Origin: Rhodothermales bacterium
GTDB lineage: Bacteria > Bacteroidota > Rhodothermia > Rhodothermales > UBA10348
Length of the DNA: 64,000 nt
Assembly (NCBI GenBank): GCA_017643395.1
Contig: JAEPNP010000001.1
Span: 124,001 to 188,000 of the forward strand
Reading direction: 5' to 3'
The notes beneath the pieces were generated by a model, which saw nothing but the letters and a program-made list of their open reading frames with translations, searched no databases and was not told the DNA's origin. Below, in pieces: positions 44,796-52,352 of the stretch (its first letter is position 1; every line of letters begins with the position of its first letter). Made by a program: the position numbers and the translations under genes.

Positions 44796-46817
44796 ATGTA
44801 CAAGAAGATCTTCGTACCGGTAGACAACTCCGAACACAGCATCACGGCCGTGGACATGGCCGTGGCGCTGGGCAAGGAATTTGAATCGGAACTCGTGGGC
44901 AGTCACGCCTACGCAGCCCGCCTGCATGACTACCGGTTCAAGCAGATGGAATTCACCCTTCCCGATGAGTACCTCATCGAGGAGGAGATGGAGAAGCAGC
45001 GCAAGGTGCATGACACCCTGATCACGATGGGACTGGAGCTGATCTCCGACTCCTATCTGGTGGTGATGCAGGCGCGCGCCCAGGAGGCCGGACTGCAGTT
45101 TGAGCCGAAGATGTACGACGGCAAAAACTTTCGGGTGATCGCCGACGACATCAACACAAGCGACTATGACCTCGTGATCATGGGCGCCCTGGGGCTCGGT
45201 GCCGTCAAGGACAGTCAGATTGGTTCGGTGTGCGAGCGCGTGGTGCGCCGCACCAAGACCGACACACTGGTCATCAAGAACACCGCTCCCATGGAGGACC
45301 AGCTGACGCCCAACGTCGGCGAGGTGGCCCACAAGGACGGGGGCGGCATCGTGGTGGCCGTGGACGGCAGTCCCGAGTCATTTGCAGGCCTGAAGACGGC
45401 CATCCAGATGGGCAAGGCACTCGGCAAAACGGTGGAGGCCATCAGCGCCTACGATCCGTACCTGCACTACGCGATGTTCAACAGCATCGTGCATGTGCTG
45501 ACGGAGAAAGCCTCGAAGGTCTTCAAATTCCAGGAGCAGGAGCAGTTGCACGAGGAGGTGATCGACACCGGGCTGGCAAAGATCTACCAGTCCCACCTCG
45601 AGGTGGCCCGCAAACTGGCTGAGGACGAGGACTTCGACCTCAAGATCACGCTGCTGGACGGCAAGGCGTTCGAGAAGATTCTCGAGTACGTGCGCCGCAA
45701 GAAGCCGTGGCTGCTGGTCATGGGCCGCATCGGAGTGCACAGCGACGAGTCGATGGACATCGGCTCCAACACCGAAAACCTGCTGCGCCTGGTGCCCTGC
45801 AATGTGCTGCTCTCGAGCCAGCGGTTTACCCCGGACGTGGACGTGCAGGCCGAATCCTCGATGATCTGGACGGAGCCGGCACAGCGCATCCTGGACCGGG
45901 CTCCCGACTTCGCCAAGGGCATCGCCCGCACCACCGTGCACCGCTGGGCCATGGAACGCGGCCACTCCGTGGTCACGGTCTCCGTACTGGAGCAGGCACT
46001 AGGCACCATCCTGCCCCGCAGCTCCATGCTGGCGATGGGCATCATTGCGGACGATGTGGCCCGTACCCAGATCGAGACTGCGAATGAGCAGACCTGGGTG
46101 TGCGCCAAGTGCGGCTGGGTAGCGCGCAATTTTGAGCCGCACAAATGCACCGTGTGCAGCGCAGAGAAAGAGCATCTGCAGCTCCTGGACAAGGAGGCCA
46201 TCGAGGGTCTGGCACCGCTGGAGGGCGCCATTCACGAGGAGCAGGCCTTTGACAAGGTGCGGCTCAAGTACACCGAGGAAGCCCGCGCCATTCTGGCCGC
46301 CATTCCGGATGGCTATCAACGGCGTCGCGCCAAGGCCAAGGTGGAGAAGCGCGCCCGCGTGCGCAAGATCGACACCATCACCCGGACCATGGTGGCCGAG
46401 GTGGTGGACGTAACCGAAATCGAAACCCGAATGCTGGAGGAGCGAGGAGAGTTGGGACAACGAGCTGTGGACGCCGCCCAGGCACCGGAACGCAATACGC
46501 GCGACGGCAACTATTCGTGGACCCCGGACGCCGTTGCGCGACTGGCGCGCGTGCCGGAGGGCTTCATGCGCAACGCCACCAAGCGGCGCATCGAGAAGAT
46601 TGCCGATGAGCAGGGCACCGACCTCGTCGACCTGCCCGTGGTCGAGGAAGGCATCAAGGTCGGTCTCCAGATGATGGAGGAAGCCATTCGCAAGCAGAAC
46701 GCGGCCAAGAAGAGCGGCGCGGAAGGGCACGACTCGCATGGAGGCGACGGAGCGGCCCCTGCCGGTGGCGACGGTGCCGCAGGCCCTGCGATGCCCCCTG
46801 ATCTCGACGACGCCTGA
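44796..46817 (+). CDS. Tandem UspA protein fused to three PCP_red-like domains and a zinc motif
   Basis: 673 residues. Two universal stress domains (1-165: KKIFVPVDNSEHS ... DLVIMGALGLGAVKDSQIGSVCERVVRR; 183-340: GIVVAVDGSPES ... LLVMGRIGVHSDESMDIGSNTENLLR). Then a PCP_red-like helical unit (358-402, WTEPAQRILDRAPDFAKGIA), a rubredoxin-like CxxC...CxxC (Cys436/439/451/454), a second unit (492-537, YTEEARAILAAIPDGYQR), a third (575-622, WTPDAVARLARVPEGFMRNA), and a Gly/His-rich tail. PCP_red is named from the C-terminus of light-independent protochlorophyllide reductase subunit B. I know of no experimental role for this fusion. Confidence 0.82.
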   Translation: MYKKIFVPVDNSEHSITAVDMAVALGKEFESELVGSHAYAARLHDYRFKQMEFTLPDEYLIEEEMEKQRKVHDTLITMGLELISDSYLVVMQARAQEAGLQFEPKMYDGKNFRVIADDINTSDYDLVIMGALGLGAVKDSQIGSVCERVVRRTKTDTLVIKNTAPMEDQLTPNVGEVAHKDGGGIVVAVDGSPESFAGLKTAIQMGKALGKTVEAISAYDPYLHYAMFNSIVHVLTEKASKVFKFQEQEQLHEEVIDTGLAKIYQSHLEVARKLAEDEDFDLKITLLDGKAFEKILEYVRRKKPWLLVMGRIGVHSDESMDIGSNTENLLRLVPCNVLLSSQRFTPDVDVQAESSMIWTEPAQRILDRAPDFAKGIARTTVHRWAMERGHSVVTVSVLEQALGTILPRSSMLAMGIIADDVARTQIETANEQTWVCAKCGWVARNFEPHKCTVCSAEKEHLQLLDKEAIEGLAPLEGAIHEEQAFDKVRLKYTEEARAILAAIPDGYQRRRAKAKVEKRARVRKIDTITRTMVAEVVDVTEIETRMLEERGELGQRAVDAAQAPERNTRDGNYSWTPDAVARLARVPEGFMRNATKRRIEKIADEQGTDLVDLPVVEEGIKVGLQMMEEAIRKQNAAKKSGAEGHDSHGGDGAAPAGGDGAAGPAMPPDLDDA

Positions 46818-46883
46818 GGGCGCGACGCCAGACATTCACGCCAGAGCGGCGCCGCGCCCCGTACCGGTGCCTGAACACCCTCA

Positions 46884-47774
46884 GTGAAGACCTACCACGA
46901 CATAGCCCACGACGGCGGTTCGAACGTAGCCGGCCAGGTGGCCGAGCGCGACGAGCGCATGTTCGCCAACCTCTCCGAGGTGCGGCATATCGTCGCGGTG
47001 ATGAGCGGGAAGGGTGGCGTGGGCAAGAGTGCCGTCACGACCAACCTGGCCACGGAGCTGGCCATGCGCGGCATGCGCACCGGCATTGTGGATGCCGACA
47101 TCAACGGCGCTTCCGTGGCCCAGATGACGGGCGTGCCTCGTACCCTTCCGACCACCGCGCACGGGGTACGCCCCCCTGTCTCCGAAGTCGGGGTGAAGGT
47201 CATGTCCATCGACCTGTTCCTCCCGGACGGAAAGCCCGTCAAGTGGGCGGCACACACACAGCAGCACGCCTACGCCTGGCGGGGCATGGCTGAGGTCAAC
47301 GCCATCCGGGAGATGCTGGCAGACACCGTCTGGGGCCCACTGGACGTGCTGCTCATCGACCTCCCGCCGGGCACGGACAAACTGCCCAATCTGTTTGACA
47401 CCGTGTCGCGTCTGTCCGCCGCAGTCGTGGTATCGATTCCCTCGCCGGCGTCACGCTACGTGGTACGCAAATCGGTAACACTCGCCCAGGAAGCGCTCGG
47501 CAACCGACCGCTGGGGCTGGTCGAGAACATGGCTACTTTCGTGTGCACGGACTGCGGCAAGGAGCATGTGCTGTATGCTTCGGACCCGCTCGACATGCCC
47601 GGCGTGCTGTCTCTCGGTCAGATTCCTTTTGATCCGGACTTCGGCTCACTGCTTGATGCAGGACGGCCCCAGCGTGCCTTGTCGGACGGCGGACCGGCGG
47701 CGCAGGGCGTTGCCGCAGTAGCCGACAATCTGCTCGCCTTGCTCGAAACCGTGAGCGAACCCATATCGCAATGA
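46884..47774 (+). CDS. Mrp/ApbC-type P-loop ATPase (Fe-S carrier family)
   Basis: 296 residues from GTG 46884. Deviant Walker A MSGKGGVGKSAVTTNLA (Gly42-Ser49), switch DADINGASVAQMTG, VLLIDLPPGTDK, and a CxxC (Cys221/224, FVCTDCGKEH) like the Fe-S binding pair of Mrp/Nbp35. Members of this SIMIBI class (also including NifH and BchL) carry Fe-S clusters or drive ATP-dependent electron transfer. Followed by an overlapping PCP_red gene (4 bp), so the pair is probably functional. Confidence 0.9.
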   Translation: MKTYHDIAHDGGSNVAGQVAERDERMFANLSEVRHIVAVMSGKGGVGKSAVTTNLATELAMRGMRTGIVDADINGASVAQMTGVPRTLPTTAHGVRPPVSEVGVKVMSIDLFLPDGKPVKWAAHTQQHAYAWRGMAEVNAIREMLADTVWGPLDVLLIDLPPGTDKLPNLFDTVSRLSAAVVVSIPSPASRYVVRKSVTLAQEALGNRPLGLVENMATFVCTDCGKEHVLYASDPLDMPGVLSLGQIPFDPDFGSLLDAGRPQRALSDGGPAAQGVAAVADNLLALLETVSEPISQ

Positions 47775-48298
47775 AGTTTCTCTGCGTCGACTGCGACGAA
47801 CCCATGGCCCTGAAAGAGGCCCTTGGTCCCGACAACGGCTCGCTGTCCGTGGTCTTCGAGTGCGGTACATGTGGTCGTCAGACTGCAATGCTGACGAATC
47901 ACATGGAAACCCAGATGATTCATTCGTTGGGCGTCAAGGTGGGCGGACGCACCGAGCCTGCTGCCCCCATGGAGACCATCCGCGACAACCTGGATGGATT
48001 CGATGCCCCATCGCCCGAGGAGCCTGCTCCTCACACGGCGGAATGGTACGCGCAGAAGATGGGTGCGGCGCCGAAGAGTGAAGGCGGAGGCTGCCCGTTC
48101 AGCGGCATGATGGCGCCTCAGATCGAGGCGGCCGAGGGCCTGAAATGGACGGCCGAGGCCGAGGCGCGCATGGAGCGTATTCCGGAGTTCGTGCGTCCGA
48201 TCGTGCGCAAGGGCATCGAGGACACCGCGCGCTCAGAGGGCGCGGCAGTCGTAGATGTCAGCTACCTGGAGCGCGCGCGCGGGCAGATGGGCATGTAG
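47771..48298 (+). CDS. PCP_red-domain protein with N-terminal zinc ribbon
   Basis: 175 residues. N-terminal CVDCDEPM and ECGTCGRQT (Cys5/8/31/34) form a zinc-ribbon-like pair, a flexible middle (PSPEEPAPHTAEW, plus a lone Cys in GGCPFSGMM), and a C-terminal PCP_red-like helix bundle (about 124-172: LKWTAEAEARMERIPEFVRPIVRKG). Overlaps the Mrp-type gene by 4 bp. Shares its C-terminal domain with the UspA-PCP_red protein two genes upstream. Confidence 0.82.
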   Translation: MKFLCVDCDEPMALKEALGPDNGSLSVVFECGTCGRQTAMLTNHMETQMIHSLGVKVGGRTEPAAPMETIRDNLDGFDAPSPEEPAPHTAEWYAQKMGAAPKSEGGGCPFSGMMAPQIEAAEGLKWTAEAEARMERIPEFVRPIVRKGIEDTARSEGAAVVDVSYLERARGQMGM

Positions 48299-48351
48299 GT
48301 CCCCCGCGGATGCGCTGCCCCCGCTGTGCCGCGGCCGGACACAGGCGCCGG

Positions 48352-48562
48352 GAGCTCGGCGGAAAGGTTCACAAACCCGGCCAGATTCAACCTCTCGGGC
48401 CGCAAACTCGGCGCAAAGGTTCACAAACACGGCCGGATTCAACCTCTCGGGCCGCAAACTCGGCGCAAAGGTTTACAAACACGACCGGATTCAACCTCTC
48501 GGGCCGCAAACTCGGCGCGAAGGTTTACAAACACGGCCGGAGTCAACCTCTCGGGCCGCCCA
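48352..48562. repeat. Tandem repeat, 52-bp unit, about four copies
   Basis: Copies start at 48366, 48418, 48470 and 48522, each 52 bp apart; the last is partial and a short partial copy precedes the first. Consensus begins GGTTCACAAACACGGCC and contains TTCAACCTCTCGGGCC and AAACTCGGCGCAAA. Few differences between copies. 52 is not a multiple of 3, so it is not coding. Lies in the gap between two convergent genes (48299-48582). Confidence 0.93.
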
Positions 48563-48582
48563 GGTAGGCCGTGATCGGAATT

Positions 48583-49026
48583 TCAGGCGTGTAGCAGGTT
48601 CTGTGCGGCCGTCTCCAGGATGCGGCTTTCGCGCGGATTACCGCCGAGGAGATCCACCATGTGGCCGGCGTCCCGCATGACGTTGGTCCAGCGTTCACCC
48701 GGCGGAAACACCCGATTCTCTCGCTGGCCTGCGGTAAGTCGATCCACGCGTAACTCCAGGAAGCGGTTGAAACGCTCCAGCCAGCGGCGTTCGTCCTCGC
48801 CGAAATGGGCCAGGAAGGCTTCCGCGGACTCGGGGTCGTGATCGCCCTTCAGGCCGTCCATATAGCGTGTGCCCGGCTGGTAGACGATGTCGAACCAGGT
48901 CTCGCAGAGCAGCCAGGCAGCGCGACCGGGGGGAAGCTCCGGGTTGACCGCTGCCAGCCGATCCCCGGACGCGATAAGTGACAGCGCATCGAGAACTCGG
49001 GCTCTTACAGGGTCGGGCTGGTTCAT
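48583..49026 (-). CDS. Hypothetical protein
   Basis: 147 residues, soluble, mostly helical with alternating charged and hydrophobic residues (AAWLLCETWFDIVYQPGTRY, FGEDERRWLERFNRFLELRVD, GERWTNVMRDAGHMVDLLGG). No signal peptide, no family recognised. Between the 52-bp repeat (3' side) and the 35-bp repeat (5' side). Confidence 0.65.
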   Translation of the reverse strand: MNQPDPVRARVLDALSLIASGDRLAAVNPELPPGRAAWLLCETWFDIVYQPGTRYMDGLKGDHDPESAEAFLAHFGEDERRWLERFNRFLELRVDRLTAGQRENRVFPPGERWTNVMRDAGHMVDLLGGNPRESRILETAAQNLLHA

Positions 49027-49059
49027 TCACCGAAGATAGGGGGCGATGGGGGTTTCCTG

Positions 49060-49164
49060 ATCCCGTGGGCCTGGCTGATCCCGCCGGCCGGGGAATCCCG
49101 TGGGCCTGGCTGATCCCGCCGGCCGGGGACTCCCGTGGGCCTGGCTGATCCCGCCAGCCGGGGA
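49060..49164. repeat. Tandem repeat, 35-bp unit, three copies
   Basis: Copies start at 49060, 49095 and 49130 (ATCCCGTGGGCCTGGCTG... ; third begins CTCCCG). Each unit has two related halves (ATCCCGTGGGCC and ATCCCGCCGGCC) and a CCGGCCGG palindrome. Sits in the divergent gap between the small unknown gene (start 49026) and the desaturase (start 49196), where promoters should be. Confidence 0.92.
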
Positions 49165-49195
49165 ATCGCGTGTCTGCAGGAAACCACCCCCTGCC

Positions 49196-50311
49196 ATGGC
49201 CCACGCAATCAAGTTCAATACCACCCAGGATAACGGGTTCTTCCTCACGTTGCGCCAACGCGTGCGCGACGACCTCGCGGCCCGCGGCAAGACCCGCTAT
49301 GCGGACGGATTCATGCTGTTTAAGGCCACCGTGTTTGTGCTTCTGCTGGCCTCCAGCTACGCCGCCATTTTCATCAATCCGATCCAGTCTGTGTGGTCCC
49401 AGCTTGGCTTTGCGATGCTATACGGTCTCGCGGCCCTGCTGCTGGTCACCAACCTGGCCCACGACGCCGTGCACCAGGCGCTCACGCCGAGTAAGACGGT
49501 CAACCGCTGGGTACAGATTATCACGTTCGGATTCCTCGGCGTGGACGGCACGCTGTGGCAGCTGCGACACAATCAGGCCCACCACGTGATCCCGAACGTG
49601 GAAGGTGGTGATTCCGCTGTGACGCGCAATCCACTGCTCCGGCTCAGCCCACACCAACCCTGGGAGCGCAAGCACGCCTGGCAGCACCTGTATGCGCCGC
49701 TGGCCTATTCCATCATTGTGCTGCATTCGGCGTGGCGGCAGGACTTCCTGTACATCACCAATCGCAAGCGCCTCACCACCCTGGGCGCGGTAGACTATGG
49801 CTGGCAGGACTACGCGGTGTTCGCACTGACCAAGGTGATCTACATCACGACAGCCCTGGTCCTGCCGTTCATGCTGCTCGACCTCCCCTGGTGGCAGATC
49901 ATGATCGGCTACATGAGCATGTCCATGGTCGTTTCCGCGGCCTTCGTCTACCTGCTCGTAGGCACGCATTTCTGCGAGGAGGCCGAATTCCCCGAGGCGG
50001 ACCAGGACGGCGTCCTTCCCTACAACTGGGCCTACCACGCCATGGTGACGAGTGCCGACTGGTCCCCGTACAGCCGCGTCGCGCAATTCCTGATTGGCGG
50101 CACCAACGCACACGCTACGCATCACCTGTTTCCGCGGATCTGCCATACGCACTATCGCAGCATGGCGCCCATCATCGAGGCTACGGCCAACGAGTTCGAT
50201 GTGCCCTACAACAAGCTTACGCTGCCTGAGATGCTGCGCTCACACTTCCGCTTCCTCAGGGAGATGGGACAACGCCCCGCTGAACCTGTACGGAGCGTCC
50301 AGGCGACATGA
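49196..50311 (+). CDS. Membrane fatty acid desaturase
   Basis: 371 residues from ATG 49196 (MAHAIKFNTT); the frame is open upstream through the repeat but lacks family sequence. Di-iron His boxes: HDAVHQ, RHNQAHH and NAHATHHLFPRICHTHY, spaced by four or more membrane helices, as in front-end / acyl-lipid desaturases. Introduces double bonds into fatty acyl chains, using ferredoxin or cytochrome b5-type electrons. Expected regulation by temperature or membrane state cannot be read from the sequence. Confidence 0.92.
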   Translation: MAHAIKFNTTQDNGFFLTLRQRVRDDLAARGKTRYADGFMLFKATVFVLLLASSYAAIFINPIQSVWSQLGFAMLYGLAALLLVTNLAHDAVHQALTPSKTVNRWVQIITFGFLGVDGTLWQLRHNQAHHVIPNVEGGDSAVTRNPLLRLSPHQPWERKHAWQHLYAPLAYSIIVLHSAWRQDFLYITNRKRLTTLGAVDYGWQDYAVFALTKVIYITTALVLPFMLLDLPWWQIMIGYMSMSMVVSAAFVYLLVGTHFCEEAEFPEADQDGVLPYNWAYHAMVTSADWSPYSRVAQFLIGGTNAHATHHLFPRICHTHYRSMAPIIEATANEFDVPYNKLTLPEMLRSHFRFLREMGQRPAEPVRSVQAT

Positions 50312-50341
50312 CGGACCGCCGCGCGCCGCGTAGTTTGCAGG

Positions 50342-51682
50342 ATGCGCGCTCTCCTACCCCTCCTGACCGCCCTGCTGGTCCTGCTCAGTGGATGCCGTCG
50401 GCCGGTCGGCCAGGCAGAACCGTTCCCGGAAGACTTTGTGTGGGGTGCGGGAAATGCCGCGTTCCAGGAAGTCACACTGACCGAGGCGCACGTGCAGGCG
50501 CTGCGGGCCGTGGGTTTGACCCACTACCGATTGTCCCTGGACTGGGCCGCCCTGCTGCCGGACGGGGAGAACCTGAACACCAATGAGGCAGATCGGGTGG
50601 CTGCCGAACTCGCGCTGTTGAATGACGCGGGTGTGGAACCGCTGGTGGTACTGTACCAGGGTGACATGCCGGCCCGCTTTCTGGACGAGGGCGGCTGGGC
50701 CTCGGCGGAATCCCCGGTCTGGTTCGAGCACTACGCGCGCCAGGCGTTCGATGCCTTTGGCGATGCGGTCTCGATGTGGGTGACCATGGCAGACCCCTTC
50801 CGCGACCGGCTCAACGCACATCGGCTACCCGTCGAGCCAGACACCACCCTCCGCCCGGTCAGTGCCGCGGCACCCCCGTTCGTGCAGGCCCGACGTGCCG
50901 CCCGCGCCCAGAATCCGGAGCAGTCCACCCGAGCCCTGCTGGCAACGCGCCTGACGGAGATGCACCACATGCTCCAGGCCCATGCCCGGGCCAAGGCGGC
51001 CGGCGCACAAGCACCGATCGGCCTCATCGTTGGCGCGGCCCCGGTGCATCCGGCCGACCCGGAGAACGATGGACCGGCTGCAGATCTGGAGGACCAATAC
51101 CGCAACGGATTCCTGCTGGGCGGGCTGTACGAGGGAGCGTACCCCTCAGACCTGCTTGAGGCGCTCGCGCTTGACCTGGATGCCCCGGAAACGGAAGCGG
51201 ACTTCCTGGGCATCGACTACTTCGCCCCGGTGCGTGTCGAAGCGGACAGCCTCTCCGAGCACATGGGTGTTCGACTGATCCCCAACCTTGACGGAGACAA
51301 GTCAGCCTTTGGCGAGGCCGACGCCCGCAGCCTGCACGCCATTCTCACCCAGGTCGCGGATCGCTACGACAACCCACCGGTCTATGTCACTGGCAACGGT
51401 GCGGCTTACGGGCCGATAGACGAACTGAATGCAGCCGGCCGCATCCGGGACGAACTGCGGGTACGATTCCTGAGGCGTCACCTGGTGCGTGCACAACTCG
51501 CGGCCGCGGACGGCGTGGACCTGCGAGGCTTTTTCGTCTGGAGCGCCTTCGACGCGGCCGGCCCACCCGTCTCCGGCATCATCGCCATCGATTCGGTGTC
51601 TGGACAGCCCGTCTTCAAGGACTCAGCCCGGTATCTGCGCAGCATCGCCGCGGCGAACGCCGTGAGCCGCATGCCTTTCTGA
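50342..51682 (+). CDS. GH1-family lipoprotein lacking both catalytic glutamates
   Basis: 446 residues, lipobox LLSGC (Cys18). GH1 fold throughout: FPEDFVWGAGNAAFQ, THYRLSLDWAALLPDG, VEPLVVLYQGDMPARFLDEGGW, DFLGIDYFAPV, PPVYVTGNGAAYGP and a degenerate GFFVWSAFDAAG end. The acid/base motif TFNEP reads TMADP (Asp151) and the nucleophile motif ITENG reads VTGNG (Gly350), so hydrolysis by the normal mechanism is not expected. Probably a carbohydrate-binding or structural homologue. 30 bp after the desaturase. Confidence 0.85.
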   Translation: MRALLPLLTALLVLLSGCRRPVGQAEPFPEDFVWGAGNAAFQEVTLTEAHVQALRAVGLTHYRLSLDWAALLPDGENLNTNEADRVAAELALLNDAGVEPLVVLYQGDMPARFLDEGGWASAESPVWFEHYARQAFDAFGDAVSMWVTMADPFRDRLNAHRLPVEPDTTLRPVSAAAPPFVQARRAARAQNPEQSTRALLATRLTEMHHMLQAHARAKAAGAQAPIGLIVGAAPVHPADPENDGPAADLEDQYRNGFLLGGLYEGAYPSDLLEALALDLDAPETEADFLGIDYFAPVRVEADSLSEHMGVRLIPNLDGDKSAFGEADARSLHAILTQVADRYDNPPVYVTGNGAAYGPIDELNAAGRIRDELRVRFLRRHLVRAQLAAADGVDLRGFFVWSAFDAAGPPVSGIIAIDSVSGQPVFKDSARYLRSIAAANAVSRMPF

Positions 51683-51700
51683 AAAGCGGCGTTTTTGGGG

Positions 51701-51720
51701 GCTTAGTGGAGGTTCTAAGC
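51701..51720 (+). terminator. Weak stem-loop after the GH1-like gene
   Basis: GCTTAG pairs with CTAAGC around an 8-base loop. No T-run follows; a weak or partial terminator at best. The rest of 51683-51794 is AT-rich toward the dps start (TTATAACAACAATTCGCG..) and likely holds the dps promoter, but no clean box can be named. Confidence 0.3.
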
Positions 51721-51794
51721 GGCAATCGCGGAACCCGAGGACCCATTAGTCGTTATAACAACAATTCGCGTAAGTAGATATCCAATTAATACAT

Positions 51795-52295
51795 ATGCAG
51801 ATCCCTATGGAGACTGCCATTCTCTTTAAAACTCGCAACGGTCTCTCGGAGGAAACCCGAGAGTCGATGAATACGCTCATCAACAAGCGCCTCGCCGACA
51901 TCATTGTTCTTCGCGGCCTGGCGAAGCAGATGCACTGGAACGTGAAGGGTCCGCACTTCAAACAGCTGCACGAGACGTTCGACGAGGCAGCGGGAGCGCT
52001 GACGGAGCCAATCGACATGCTCGCAGAGCGCACGGTCGCCATCGGCGGTGTCGCCGAAGGCACCGTACGCATGGCGGCCCGCAACTCAGACCTGGCCGAC
52101 ATCGACATCCGCGTCACCCAGGATATGGAAGCGCTGAAAGCGCTGGCCGACCGCTGGGGCGAGACCGCGAATCTCATGCGGGACGCGATTAATCAGGCCG
52201 GCGAAGCAGGAGATGAAGTCACGGTCGATCTCTTTACGGAGATCACGCGCCTGCTGGACAAGCACCTGTACTTCCTGGAAGCACACGTGCAATAG
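51795..52295 (+). CDS. dps: Dps-family DNA-protection mini-ferritin
   Basis: 166 residues; MQIPMETAIL start, ATG at 51807 also possible. Dps inter-subunit ferroxidase ligands line up with E. coli (offset 4): His47 (MHWNVKGPHF), His59 and Asp63 (LHETFDEA), Asp74 and Glu78 (IDMLAERTVAIGG). Dodecameric iron storage that uses H2O2, protecting DNA. Followed by a strong terminator. Confidence 0.95.
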   Translation: MQIPMETAILFKTRNGLSEETRESMNTLINKRLADIIVLRGLAKQMHWNVKGPHFKQLHETFDEAAGALTEPIDMLAERTVAIGGVAEGTVRMAARNSDLADIDIRVTQDMEALKALADRWGETANLMRDAINQAGEAGDEVTVDLFTEITRLLDKHLYFLEAHVQ

Positions 52296-52314
52296 GTTCG
52301 ACCAAAAGACCTAC

Positions 52315-52352
52315 AAAAGGGACGATGCCGTCGCGGTGTCGTCCCTTTTTTA
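52315..52352. terminator. Bidirectional rho-independent terminator
   Basis: AAAAGGGACGATGCCG pairs with CGGTGTCGTCCCTTTT (two G-T wobbles) around TCG, followed by a T-run on the plus strand and an AAAAGGG..CCCTTTTGT pattern on the minus strand. Serves dps and the convergent FG-GAP gene, whose TAA (52350-52352) lies in the T-run. Confidence 0.92.

Noticed and set aside
48352-48562. CRISPR array
   Set aside because: Whole 52-bp units are repeated with no unique spacers and there are no cas genes nearby.
48255-48680. Plus-strand frames reading repetitive RRKGLQTRPDSTSRAA-like peptide
   Set aside because: Produced by the 52-bp tandem repeat; the unit length shifts the frame each copy and no start signal or homology exists.
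49023-49290. Minus-strand Pro/Gly/Arg repeat peptides
   Set aside because: Translation of the 35-bp repeat, not a multiple of three; overlapped by the divergent gap.
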